NCBI RefSeq assembly: GCF_006439015.1
Contig: NZ_RCZG01000002.1
Location: 62,001 to 126,000 of the forward strand
Direction: 5' to 3'
Origin: Mycolicibacterium hodleri
Lineage (GTDB): Bacteria; Actinomycetota; Actinomycetes; Mycobacteriales; Mycobacteriaceae
DNA: 64,000 nucleotides
Position 1 is the stretch's first letter, and each line of letters starts with the position of its first letter. Below the pieces are notes generated by a model. It saw only the letters and a program-made list of their open reading frames with translations. It was not told where the DNA came from and did no database searches. The position numbers and the translations under genes were made by a program. This document shows, in pieces, positions 25,694 through 33,122 of the stretch.

Positions 25694-26740
25694 CGGCCAG
25701 GCCTTCGCCGCCGACGTCAGCCCGGCGATGAGCGCCGACGTCGGCGTGCACAGTCCGTCGTCGCCGACGGGACCACTTCGCGGACTGATTCCCCGCACCC
25801 TGGGCGTCAACTCGAGTTGCGCCCCGCCGCCGCGGGCTCGGTTGACGGGGTTGTCGCGGTGCAGCCCGCGCAGTTCGCGGGGGATTGCCTCGAGGTCGGT
25901 GACCACCTCGTACCCGGGCACGGATACGTGCTCGGCGAGGTGTGCGGCCAGACCTCGGTTACCGCCGCCTGCCAACAGTTGCATCGTGCGGCCGATGCGG
26001 CCGTAGCCGTGCAAGGACACGACGACGTCGACGTGGTCGAGGAACGCATCCAAGGGTTCGGACTCCCCGGCCCGGTAGGCCGAGGACGACAGGTGGTGTG
26101 GGTAGTGGTCGGGGTGACGCACGACGTACACGGACGCGTCGGCTGCCAGAGCGGCCCGCTCGGCGATCACGTCGGTCATCTTCTCCAGACCGCCGCCGTG
26201 GATCGCGAGAAAGCCGAAGCGCGAGCGCAGGGTGCTGGACTCGACCACGTCCGGATTGGAGAGCAGTTCCGAAAGGGATTCGGGCGCTGGCAGATCAGTT
26301 GGTTCGAGCCGCCGCGGCCACTTCGCCGGGTCCCACCGCGCGAGGTAATCCAGCCAGCGCGGCGGCAAGCCGTGATGGACCGCACCGTCGATGATCCGCT
26401 CCAGGTAGCCCGGCCGAGGAGCTCCCGGTTCCACGCGATGATCGATGTACACCCACGCCTCGGCCGGACCGTCGTCGGTGTTCACCGTCATCCGGTCGCG
26501 GCGGTAACGCACTGGAACGCCCTCGGCACTGTCCAGGACCGCCAGGTCGTGATCGCTGATCTGCCACAGAACGCCGTGTACCTGGGCGCCAACGAGCGGC
26601 TCGACGGTCGCGACGCCGCGCTCGTTGATGAGCCAGTCGTGGTCGGCAAGGGTGGCCGTCCGCGGATCCGTGGCGTCGGGGCAGCGTCGCGCCATCTGCG
26701 TCACGTCCAGGTTCGACCCGTACGCGAAGTAGGGCTGCAT
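25679..26740 (-). CDS. Fusion of gamma-glutamylcyclotransferase-like and poly-gamma-glutamate hydrolase-like domains
   Basis: 353 residues. Residues about 1-130 are a GGCT-like fold (YFAYGSNLD at 4-12, the substrate-binding YGSN; AEGVPVRYRRD). Residues about 170-320 match the phage-type poly-gamma-glutamate hydrolase family (PghP, DUF867): FGFLAIHGGGLEKMTDVIAE at 175-194 with the zinc His and Glu, DVVVSLHGYGR at 238-248, and QLELTPRVR at 308-316. Both halves act on gamma-glutamyl bonds, so the fusion may release and cyclise gamma-linked glutamate. The stop of this gene is inside the end of the STAS gene. Confidence 0.8.
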   Translation of the reverse strand: MQPYFAYGSNLDVTQMARRCPDATDPRTATLADHDWLINERGVATVEPLVGAQVHGVLWQISDHDLAVLDSAEGVPVRYRRDRMTVNTDDGPAEAWVYIDHRVEPGAPRPGYLERIIDGAVHHGLPPRWLDYLARWDPAKWPRRLEPTDLPAPESLSELLSNPDVVESSTLRSRFGFLAIHGGGLEKMTDVIAERAALAADASVYVVRHPDHYPHHLSSSAYRAGESEPLDAFLDHVDVVVSLHGYGRIGRTMQLLAGGGNRGLAAHLAEHVSVPGYEVVTDLEAIPRELRGLHRDNPVNRARGGGAQLELTPRVRGISPRSGPVGDDGLCTPTSALIAGLTSAAKAWPSAAD

Positions 26741-27982
26741 TCAGCCGGTGACTGTCAGATAGATGAGGACCACGTTGAGAACACTAATGACCCCGGCCAC
26801 GCTCCACCCGAGCGCCGTGGTGACACGATGGTTGGCGGCGCCGTCCATCAGCTGCCGGTTGCTGGTCAACCGGACCAGCGGCACCAGTGCGAACGGGATG
26901 CCGAACGACAGCACCACCTGTGACAGCACCAGTGCGCGGCTGGGATCGACGCCGACGGCCAGTACGACGAGGGCCGGTATCAGGGTGACCAGTCTGCGCA
27001 GAAGCAGAGGGTAGGACTTGCGCAGCAGGCCCTGCATGATCATCGCGCCCGCATAGGCGCCGACCGATGTCGACGCGAGCCCCGACGCCAGCAGTCCGGT
27101 GGCGAAGAACAGCGCGACCGTGTGGCCCAGCGTGCTCTGTACCGCGGCATACGCGCCCTCGATGGAGTTGGTGTTCTCCATGCCTTGCAGGTTGGTGGCG
27201 GCGACCAGAAGCATCGCCAAATTGACCGCACCCGCGACCAACATCGCGAGGCCGACGTCGTAGCGGGTGGCTCGCAGCAGGCGGTGCCTCGGCGGACCGG
27301 CGTCCGGCCGGCCGTGTCGATCGCGGGCGAGGCCGGAGTGCAGGTAGACGGCGTGCGGCATGACGGTCGCGCCGAGCATCGCCGTCGCGAGAAGGATGCT
27401 CTCCGCGCCGTCGAAGCGCGGAACCAGGCCGCCGACCACCTCGTCGACCCGGGGCGGCTGGACGAAGAGGCTCGTCAGGAAGCCGATCGCGATGACGAGC
27501 AGCAGGCCGGTGATGACGCGCTCGAACACGCGTTGTCCGCGACGGTTCTGCACGGCGAGCAAGAGCAGTGAGACGCCGCCGGTGATGACGCCGCCGATCA
27601 ACAGCGGAAGATCGAACAGCAGGTACAGCGCAATCGCCCCGCCGACCACCTCTGCGAGATCCGTTGCCATGGCGACCAATTCGGCCTGCAGCCAATAGGC
27701 GATCCGGGTTCGGGTCCGGCAGTTGGCGGCGACGGCCTCCGGCAGAGTGCGCCCGGTGACCAGTCCGAGCTTGGCCGACAGATACTGCACCAACCCTGCC
27801 ATGACGTTGGCGACCACGATCACCCACACCAGCAGGAAGCCGTACTGCGCGCCCGCGCTGACGTTGGCCGCGACGTTGCCGGGATCGACGTAGGCGATGG
27901 ACGCCACGAAGGCGGGTCCGAGCAGCATCACGGCGGCGCGTTTGGGTGCCTTGATCGCGATCGACAACTCGGTCCTTTCCAT
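26741..27982 (-). CDS. mntH: Nramp family divalent metal (Mn2+/Fe2+) transporter MntH
   Basis: 413 residues, eleven predicted helices. The metal-binding motif DPGN is in VASIAYVDPGNVAANVSAG (TM1), and the TM6 motif MPH in GATVMPHAVYLHSG. It imports manganese, with proton symport, at the plasma membrane. It abuts the 3' side of the GGCT fusion gene without a gap (stop at 26741; the fusion gene starts at 26740). A DtxR/IdeR-like palindrome lies 22 bp upstream of the start, so it is probably metal regulated. The neighbouring Rv0926c- and Rv0927c-like genes match the order around Rv0924c in M. tuberculosis. Confidence 0.93.
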   Translation of the reverse strand: MERTELSIAIKAPKRAAVMLLGPAFVASIAYVDPGNVAANVSAGAQYGFLLVWVIVVANVMAGLVQYLSAKLGLVTGRTLPEAVAANCRTRTRIAYWLQAELVAMATDLAEVVGGAIALYLLFDLPLLIGGVITGGVSLLLLAVQNRRGQRVFERVITGLLLVIAIGFLTSLFVQPPRVDEVVGGLVPRFDGAESILLATAMLGATVMPHAVYLHSGLARDRHGRPDAGPPRHRLLRATRYDVGLAMLVAGAVNLAMLLVAATNLQGMENTNSIEGAYAAVQSTLGHTVALFFATGLLASGLASTSVGAYAGAMIMQGLLRKSYPLLLRRLVTLIPALVVLAVGVDPSRALVLSQVVLSFGIPFALVPLVRLTSNRQLMDGAANHRVTTALGWSVAGVISVLNVVLIYLTVTG

Positions 27983-28003
27983 CCGGCCATGCGAATAGAA
28001 AAG

Positions 28004-28017
28004 TTAGGCTAGCCGAA
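28004..28017. promoter_or_regulatory. Metal-regulator box (MntR/IdeR-like) before mntH
   Basis: TTAGGCTAGCCGAA is a 14-bp near-perfect palindrome. Aligned with the IdeR consensus TTAGGTTAGSCTAACCTAA, the 19-base stretch matches at 14 positions. A site 22 bp before the start codon of a manganese transporter suggests repression by metal-bound MntR or IdeR. Confidence 0.65.
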
Positions 28018-28060
28018 ACCCTGCGGTCGGGCCAATGGGGGTTCAGGGCCGGAGGGGCAG

Positions 28061-28336
28061 CTATCGGCGGTCGCCACCGATGATCAAGGCGGGTCCGTAG
28101 AACTCGTCGTCCCAGGGGTAGGTGTAGGTGGGGACGTCGGGCGCCTCGGCTGAGATCTCGACGTTTCCTGGCGTCTGGCACTGAGTGATGCCGGTGCCGG
28201 TGGTCCCGCCGCCGCCGACGCTCGTGCAGGCAGGCTGATTGGACACCTCGGTGGGATCGGCCGACGCGATGGGGGCGACCACGACCGCTGCCGCGGCGGC
28301 CGATGCGATCAAGCCGATGAAGTATCTCGTCCGCAT
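28061..28336 (-). CDS. Small secreted mycobacterial protein with GNV/YP-D motif
   Basis: 91 residues. A signal peptide (MRTRYFIGLIASAAAAAVVVAP, cleavage near IASA-DP) is followed by a short mature part with two cysteines (PACTS and TQCQ) and the phrase TPGNVEISAEAP...YPWDDEFYGPAL. GAAGGGCGAGCC precedes the ATG. The gene at 30420 encodes a relative with the same TPGNV/SPGNV and YP-D core. Function unknown; short mature domains like this are common among mycobacterial exported proteins. Confidence 0.75.
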   Translation of the reverse strand: MRTRYFIGLIASAAAAAVVVAPIASADPTEVSNQPACTSVGGGGTTGTGITQCQTPGNVEISAEAPDVPTYTYPWDDEFYGPALIIGGDRR

Positions 28337-28365
28337 GGCTCGCCCTTCGTTACGCCGACTGACAG

Positions 28366-29442
28366 TCATTTGGCAGCGTACAGCCCTGTTCCGGTGATGA
28401 GAGGCAAGTCCAGGGTCGTTCGGATCCCCGGCGGTGCGGCCACGACCTCGGGAATCGCATTGACCACGCGGGCTGCGGTAGCCACCAGGCCGGCGTGATT
28501 GTGATCCCCATTGGGACTGCTCAGGCACAGGTCCAGCGCGTAGGACGGCTCACCGGTGATCTCGATGCGGTACGAACCGCCGACTTGCGCGGGCTGGGGC
28601 CAGTCCGGACACAGATCGTCGCGGATCCGCGTGACGTGCTCGAGCACCACGACGGGCTTGCCACCGACCATGCCGCGTACCTCGAAGCGCAAAGCGGCGG
28701 TCGTGCCCTCGGCGATGTGCCCGGACGCGATGTCGAAGTCTTCCGGAGCGGGTTCGCGCACGTAGGTCTCGGTGACCTCATCGAGTGAGAGGCCCAGGCC
28801 TGCGGCGAGCTGTCGGACCACTGAGCCCCACGCGAGACTCAGGACCCCCGGCTGAAGCAGCATCGGCGTCTCGTCGAGCGGCTTGCCGAAGCCCATCACG
28901 TCGAACATGACGGTGGCGCTGTCGTAGGTGTCGTAGTTGATGATCTCCATGCAGCGGATCTGCTCGATGCTCTGACACGTGCCCGCCAATGCCATTGGAA
29001 GGAGGTCGTTGGCAAAGCCGGGGTCGATGCCGTTGACGAACAGGCTGGCCTTACCCGCTTCCGCCGCCTCCTGGATGGGCGCGATCATCTCATCGGGCAG
29101 TGTGCCCCAGGGGTATTGGAGGAACACCGCGGCGCTAGCGACCACATTGACGCCCGCGGCGAGGAGGCGACGATAGTCGTCCAGCGCCTCGACGAGCCGG
29201 TTGTCGGCCATCGCGGTGTAGACCACGCATTCGGGTTCGGTGGCGAGGACTGCGTCCAGGTCGGTGGTCGCGGTGATCCCGGTCGAATCTTGAAGTCCCG
29301 CAAGCTCGGCGGCGTCCTTGCCCGCCTTCGCCTCGGAGGACACCCACACCCCGGTCAGCTCGAAACGCGGGTCGATGATCAGCTGGGTCAACGCGTGCTT
29401 GCCGACGTTGCCCGTGCCGATCGCGGCGACTCTGATTGTCAT
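28366..29442 (-). CDS. Dihydrodipicolinate-reductase-like NAD(P)-binding protein, Rv0926c-type
   Basis: 358 residues. An N-terminal Rossmann domain begins MTIRVAAIGTGNVGKHALTQ; further features are VVYTAMADN and VNGIDPGFANDLLPM. The same length and gene position as Rv0926c (from memory) point to this family, annotated as DapB-like but not part of lysine synthesis. In several actinobacteria, members act in steroid or amino-acid metabolism. It starts 14 bases after the end of the SDR gene on the same strand and is probably in one operon under the KstR box at 30264. Confidence 0.83.
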   Translation of the reverse strand: MTIRVAAIGTGNVGKHALTQLIIDPRFELTGVWVSSEAKAGKDAAELAGLQDSTGITATTDLDAVLATEPECVVYTAMADNRLVEALDDYRRLLAAGVNVVASAAVFLQYPWGTLPDEMIAPIQEAAEAGKASLFVNGIDPGFANDLLPMALAGTCQSIEQIRCMEIINYDTYDSATVMFDVMGFGKPLDETPMLLQPGVLSLAWGSVVRQLAAGLGLSLDEVTETYVREPAPEDFDIASGHIAEGTTAALRFEVRGMVGGKPVVVLEHVTRIRDDLCPDWPQPAQVGGSYRIEITGEPSYALDLCLSSPNGDHNHAGLVATAARVVNAIPEVVAAPPGIRTTLDLPLITGTGLYAAK

Positions 29443-29456
29443 GCGTGGGCTTTTCC

Positions 29457-30248
29457 TTACAGGTCGGGGATCGGGAGATCGAGGTTCGGGAAGGTGATGC
29501 CGCCGTCGACCTCGAGGGTCTTGCCGGTCAGGTAGCTCCCGGCGGGGGAGGCGAGATAGACGGCGGCCGCCGCGATGTCGAGCGGGTCGCCCAGTCGGCG
29601 CATCGGAGTGGCCTTCTCCATTGGCGTGCGGATCTCGTCGTTGGTGGCAAGGATCTCCAGCGCGGAGGTGAGGATCGAACCCGGCGCGATGGCGTTGACC
29701 CGAATCCGCGGTGCGAGGTCCAGCGCGGACAGTCGCGTGTAATGCGCGAGAGCAGCTTTGGCTGTTCCGTAGGCGGCGAACCCGCGACCGGCGACGCGAC
29801 CCATCGTCGAGGTGATGTTGATGATGCTGCCGCCGCCGGCGTGCTCCAACATCAACGGGACGGCGGCGGTGGTGAGCGCATGGGCCGTCGACACGTTGAA
29901 CGTGAACGCGTCACGCAGATCCTTCGTCGACGTGTTCAGTAGCGGACTGGGCATGGTGCCGCCGACGTTGTTGACGACGATGTCTAGTTTGCCGAATGCC
30001 TCGACGGCTTCTGCGGCGAGCTTGGCGGTGTCGTCGGGGTGCGCCAAGTCGGCGACCACGACATGTGCGCGTCGCCCGGTTGCGCGAATCTGCTCGGCCA
30101 CTTCGTCGAGCTGGGACTGCGTTCGTGCCGCAATCACCACGTCGGCACCGGCTTCTGCGAATGCCAGCGCCATCGCCGCACCGAGCCCGCGGCCAGCGCC
30201 GGTGACGATGGCTACCTGTTGGTCGAGCTTGAATCTGTCGAGAATCAC
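29457..30248 (-). CDS. Short-chain dehydrogenase/reductase, Rv0927c-type
   Basis: 263 residues, the length I recall for Rv0927c. [33 protein letters not shown], and [11 protein letters not shown] (catalytic Tyr-x3-Lys) are intact, with the C-terminal [12 protein letters not shown]. The start is a GTG at 30248. A KstR-type operator lies 16 bp upstream, so the gene is likely part of the cholesterol/lipid catabolic regulon and would act on a 3-hydroxyacyl or sterol substrate. Confidence 0.88.
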   Translation of the reverse strand: MILDRFKLDQQVAIVTGAGRGLGAAMALAFAEAGADVVIAARTQSQLDEVAEQIRATGRRAHVVVADLAHPDDTAKLAAEAVEAFGKLDIVVNNVGGTMPSPLLNTSTKDLRDAFTFNVSTAHALTTAAVPLMLEHAGGGSIINITSTMGRVAGRGFAAYGTAKAALAHYTRLSALDLAPRIRVNAIAPGSILTSALEILATNDEIRTPMEKATPMRRLGDPLDIAAAAVYLASPAGSYLTGKTLEVDGGITFPNLDLPIPDL

Positions 30249-30263
30249 GTGAGCCGACGCTAC

Positions 30264-30277
30264 TAGAACACGTTCTA
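30264..30277. promoter_or_regulatory. KstR operator upstream of the Rv0927c-type gene
   Basis: TAGAACACGTTCTA is a perfect 6-2-6 palindrome and fits the KstR consensus TnnAACnnGTTnnA at every defined base. KstR is the TetR repressor of cholesterol degradation in mycobacteria; a 3-oxocholest-4-en-26-oyl-CoA-type ligand releases it. Confidence 0.8.
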
Positions 30278-30419
30278 CTTTTGTGCAGGTTCGACACACT
30301 GGCTGCGATGATCGGCTTCTCGACCTTGGCACTGAAGTCCAGGAACGCCCCATTGGACATGTCGCCCGGTGGTACCTTCCGGTCACCGATCGCCATCGAC
30401 GTCCTGGGGAGGAACTGAC

Positions 30420-30776
30420 ATGCCATCTGACATGCCGTCTGGATCGCCATTGAGAACGTGTGGAGTGGCGGCCCTCTTCGCGGCAGCCTGTGCCACGGCG
30501 GCGATCGTTGCCGCGCCGTCGGCCCTTGCGGACCCACCCTGCGATCCCGCCGTCGCCGTCTGCGACTCGACGGCAAACGTGGACTCGCCGGGGAACGTCC
30601 AGATCAACGACGCCCCACCAGCTTCGACCGTTGACCAATATCCATTCGACAATGACTGGTACTTCGACGCTGCCGGCGGGGGAACGGCCCTACAGCCCAA
30701 CGACGCATCGCACTCGGGTGGCGGCGGCGCGAGTGGCGGTGGCGGCACCGGTGGCGGTGGCGGCGGCCACCGTTGA
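30420..30776 (+). CDS. Secreted miniprotein with glycine-rich tail
   Basis: 118 residues. A long signal peptide (ending [10 protein letters not shown], about residue 38) precedes a mature part with two cysteines ([12 protein letters not shown]), the core [14 protein letters not shown]...YPFDNDWYF, and a Gly/Ser-rich tail (about 87-118). The core matches the secreted protein at 28061-28336, so the two are paralogues; the glycine tail is found only here. The start at 30420 follows GGGGAGGAA; an ATG at 30432 is possible. Function unknown. Confidence 0.78.
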   Translation: MPSDMPSGSPLRTCGVAALFAAACATAAIVAAPSALADPPCDPAVAVCDSTANVDSPGNVQINDAPPASTVDQYPFDNDWYFDAAGGGTALQPNDASHSGGGGASGGGGTGGGGGGHR

Positions 30777-30837
30777 TGCGGACGTCGTCGATGCCGACGC
30801 TGCGACCAATGAAATCCAAGACCTAGGAGGCTCATCC

Positions 30838-31197
30838 ATGTTGCTCACCAGACAAGCCGCGCGTCGCGTGATGGAAGGTGCGATCGCAGCAGGCGCCATC
30901 GCGGGTGCGGTGTTCTTCGGCGCGGCTCCGTCCGCTCTCGCCGACCCCCCACCTCCTCCTGCGCCCGGATGCTCGGCGGCAGATTTCGAGCAGGTCAAGG
31001 GAGGAGTCTCGACGGCCACGTCGGCGTACTTCTTCACTCATCCCGACGTCAACGCGTTCTTCTCGACCCTGAAGGGCCAGCCCCGGGACCAGGTCAAGCA
31101 GGAGATCAAGGACTACCTCGACGCCAATCCTCAGACGAAGTCCGATCTCGAAGGTCTCCGGCAGCCGCTGAACGACATGAAAGTGCGCTGCCAGTAA
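30838..31197 (+). CDS. Haemophore-type secreted haem-binding protein
   Basis: 119 residues. A signal peptide ending SALA-DPPPPP is followed by an all-helical domain with two conserved cysteines (APGCSAADFEQV and MKVRC): YFFTHPDVNAFFSTLKGQ, KDYLDANPQTKSDLEGLRQPLND. This matches the Rv0203 haemophore family, which carries haem to MmpL importers. A strong Shine-Dalgarno AGGAGG lies eight bases before the ATG. It follows the secreted miniprotein by 61 bp, possibly in one transcript. Confidence 0.82.
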   Translation: MLLTRQAARRVMEGAIAAGAIAGAVFFGAAPSALADPPPPPAPGCSAADFEQVKGGVSTATSAYFFTHPDVNAFFSTLKGQPRDQVKQEIKDYLDANPQTKSDLEGLRQPLNDMKVRCQ

Positions 31198-31210
31198 CGG
31201 CTCCGCCCGG

Positions 31211-32110
31211 CTACTTCTTGGCTGGTGCCTTCGTTGCGGCCGCCTTCTTCGCCGGCGCTTTTTTGGCCGCCGCCTTCTTGGCAGGCGCCGTCTTCGCCGG
31301 CTCGTCCTCAGAACCGCTCTTGCGCGCCTGCACACTCGCCTCGAGCTTGGCAAGCAGATCCGACACGTCGTCGGTCTCGTCGAGGTCCGCCGCGGGTTGT
31401 TCCTCGACCGCGAACGCCTCCCCGCCGTCGATCTTGGCCTGGATGAGCTCCATCATCTCGACGCGATAGTTGTCGGTGAAGGCCTCGGGATGAAAGTCGT
31501 CGGTCATCGACTCCACGACCTGGCCCGCCATCGTCAGTTCGGCGGGCTTGATGTCGACCTTCTTGTCCAGCTCGGGGAAGTCGGGATCGCGGATCTCGTC
31601 GGGCCACAGCAGGGTGTGCACGACCATGACTTCCCGCTTGCCGAACTCCTTGACGCGTAACGCCGCCAGGCGCGTCTTGCTGCGCAGCGCAAAGTGCACG
31701 ATCGCGACGCGGTCGGTCTTGGCGAGGGTCTCCGCCAGCAGGACGTAGGACTTGGACGACTTCGAGTCGGGTTCGAGAAAGTAGCTCTTGTCGTACATCA
31801 GCGGGTCGATCTGGTCGGCGGGAACGAATTCGACCACCTCGATCTCGCGGCTACGTTCCTCGGGCATCGTGGCTATGTCCTCGTCGGTGATGATGACGGT
31901 CTGGCCGTCCTCGGACTCGTACGACTTTGCGATGTCGCGGTATTCGACCACCTCGCCGCAGATCTCGCAGACTCGCTTGTAGCGGATGCGGCCGTTGTCC
32001 TTTTCGTGGACCTGGTGAAATTTGATGTCATGGTCTTCGGTCGCGCTGTAGACCTTGACCGGCACGTTCACCAGGCCGAAGGCGACGGATCCCTTCCAGA
32101 TGGAACGCAT
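31211..32110 (-). CDS. mku: DNA end-binding protein Ku (non-homologous end joining)
   Basis: 299 residues. The bacterial Ku core runs from MRSIWKGSVAFGLVNVPVKVYSA to FHPEAFTDNYRVEMMELI. The C-terminus is a Lys/Ala/Pro-rich tail (AKTAPAKKAAAKKAPAKK type) seen in mycobacterial Ku and thought to bind DNA and tune end joining. It forms a homodimeric ring on DNA ends and recruits LigD. In M. tuberculosis mku and ligD are adjacent and divergent; here they are 9.5 kb apart, with a polyol locus between them. Confidence 0.95.
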   Translation of the reverse strand: MRSIWKGSVAFGLVNVPVKVYSATEDHDIKFHQVHEKDNGRIRYKRVCEICGEVVEYRDIAKSYESEDGQTVIITDEDIATMPEERSREIEVVEFVPADQIDPLMYDKSYFLEPDSKSSKSYVLLAETLAKTDRVAIVHFALRSKTRLAALRVKEFGKREVMVVHTLLWPDEIRDPDFPELDKKVDIKPAELTMAGQVVESMTDDFHPEAFTDNYRVEMMELIQAKIDGGEAFAVEEQPAADLDETDDVSDLLAKLEASVQARKSGSEDEPAKTAPAKKAAAKKAPAKKAAATKAPAKK

Positions 32111-32131
32111 GACCCAGTATGGCCCACAGGA

Positions 32132-33049
32132 TCAACCCAGTCGTAGAGCGGCGCGATCGGGCAGATCTGCGCCCGCCCGCGCCACGGTCACGGCCGACGC
32201 GAGCGTCGCCGCCTGCAACACGCCCTCCAGGGCGTCGACGTCGATGTGCGACAGCGCCGCCCGCCGGTCGCCACCCAGCAGCTCCAAGGACCACAGTGCG
32301 TCGATGAGCCCGGTCATGAACGAGTCGCCCGCCCCCACGGTGTCGATCACCTCGACCGGGCGCGCGGCGACCCGAACGATGCCCGCGGCGCAGACCGCGA
32401 ACGCGCCCTGCCCGCCCATCGTGACCGCGACGATCGACGGTCCGGATTCGTGCCACGCCTGGGCGATCTGTTCGGGGGTGCGGGCCGGGTCGATCCAGCG
32501 CAGATCCTCGTCGCTGGCCTTGACCACGTCGGCCTTCTCGACCAGCCGGTCGATGCGGGAGATCGCCTGTTCGCGGTCGACGATCAGGGCAGGTCGTACG
32601 TTCGGGTCGTAGGTGATGGTCGTGGAGAGGCGATAGGCGTCGAGGAGTGCGGCCGTCGCCAGGCAGCCGGGATCCAGAAAGCCCGCAATCGAACCGGTGT
32701 GGACGACCGCCGGCGGTGACACCTCGGGAGTACCGGTGAGCTGCCACTCGATGTCGAACGTGTAGGTGGCAGAGCCGTTTTCATCGATCGTGGCCGAAGC
32801 TGTCGGAGTGCGGGCGGCGCTGGTGCTGCCCGGAACCAGCTGAACCCCAGAGGCTTTCACGTACTCGACGATGCGGCGACCGCGTTCGTCGTCGCCGATG
32901 TGGGTGAGGAAGTCGACGTCGCGACCCAGCCTGCCGAGCCCGATCGCCACGTTCAACGGGCTGCCGCCGACGTGTTCACCGGTCACCTGGCCGTCACGCT
33001 GGACGATGTCGATCAGGGCCTCGCCGATGACGAGTGCTCTGTCCGTCAT
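32132..33049 (-). CDS. PfkB-family sugar kinase (fructokinase-like)
   Basis: 305 residues. The N-terminal ribokinase/fructokinase signature GGSPLNVAIGLGRLGRDV and the C-terminal DTVGAGDSFMTGLI (anion hole and catalytic Asp) are intact. It phosphorylates a ketose. Next to the mannitol-type dehydrogenase, 73 bp downstream of it on the same strand, the likely substrate is fructose or xylulose made by that enzyme. The ATG at 33049 starts at the first beta-strand; upstream sequence is a repeat-like gap. Confidence 0.88.
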   Translation of the reverse strand: MTDRALVIGEALIDIVQRDGQVTGEHVGGSPLNVAIGLGRLGRDVDFLTHIGDDERGRRIVEYVKASGVQLVPGSTSAARTPTASATIDENGSATYTFDIEWQLTGTPEVSPPAVVHTGSIAGFLDPGCLATAALLDAYRLSTTITYDPNVRPALIVDREQAISRIDRLVEKADVVKASDEDLRWIDPARTPEQIAQAWHESGPSIVAVTMGGQGAFAVCAAGIVRVAARPVEVIDTVGAGDSFMTGLIDALWSLELLGGDRRAALSHIDVDALEGVLQAATLASAVTVARAGADLPDRAALRLG

Positions 33050-33122
33050 TGCTCGACTCCTCCTCGCTCCGGTCCTCGCTCGTGCCTCGCTGCGATTTTC
33101 ACTCGACGTCGTCTTCGCTTCG
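33050..33122 (-). repeat. Purine-rich degenerate repeats between dehydrogenase and kinase genes
   Basis: Read on the minus strand, the gap carries GACGAAGCGAAGACGACG, then CAGCGAGGCACGAGCGAGG and CGGAGCGAGGAGGAG. These are imperfect copies of a GAGCGAnGA core. They precede the kinase ATG and may also supply its Shine-Dalgarno. Confidence 0.5.
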
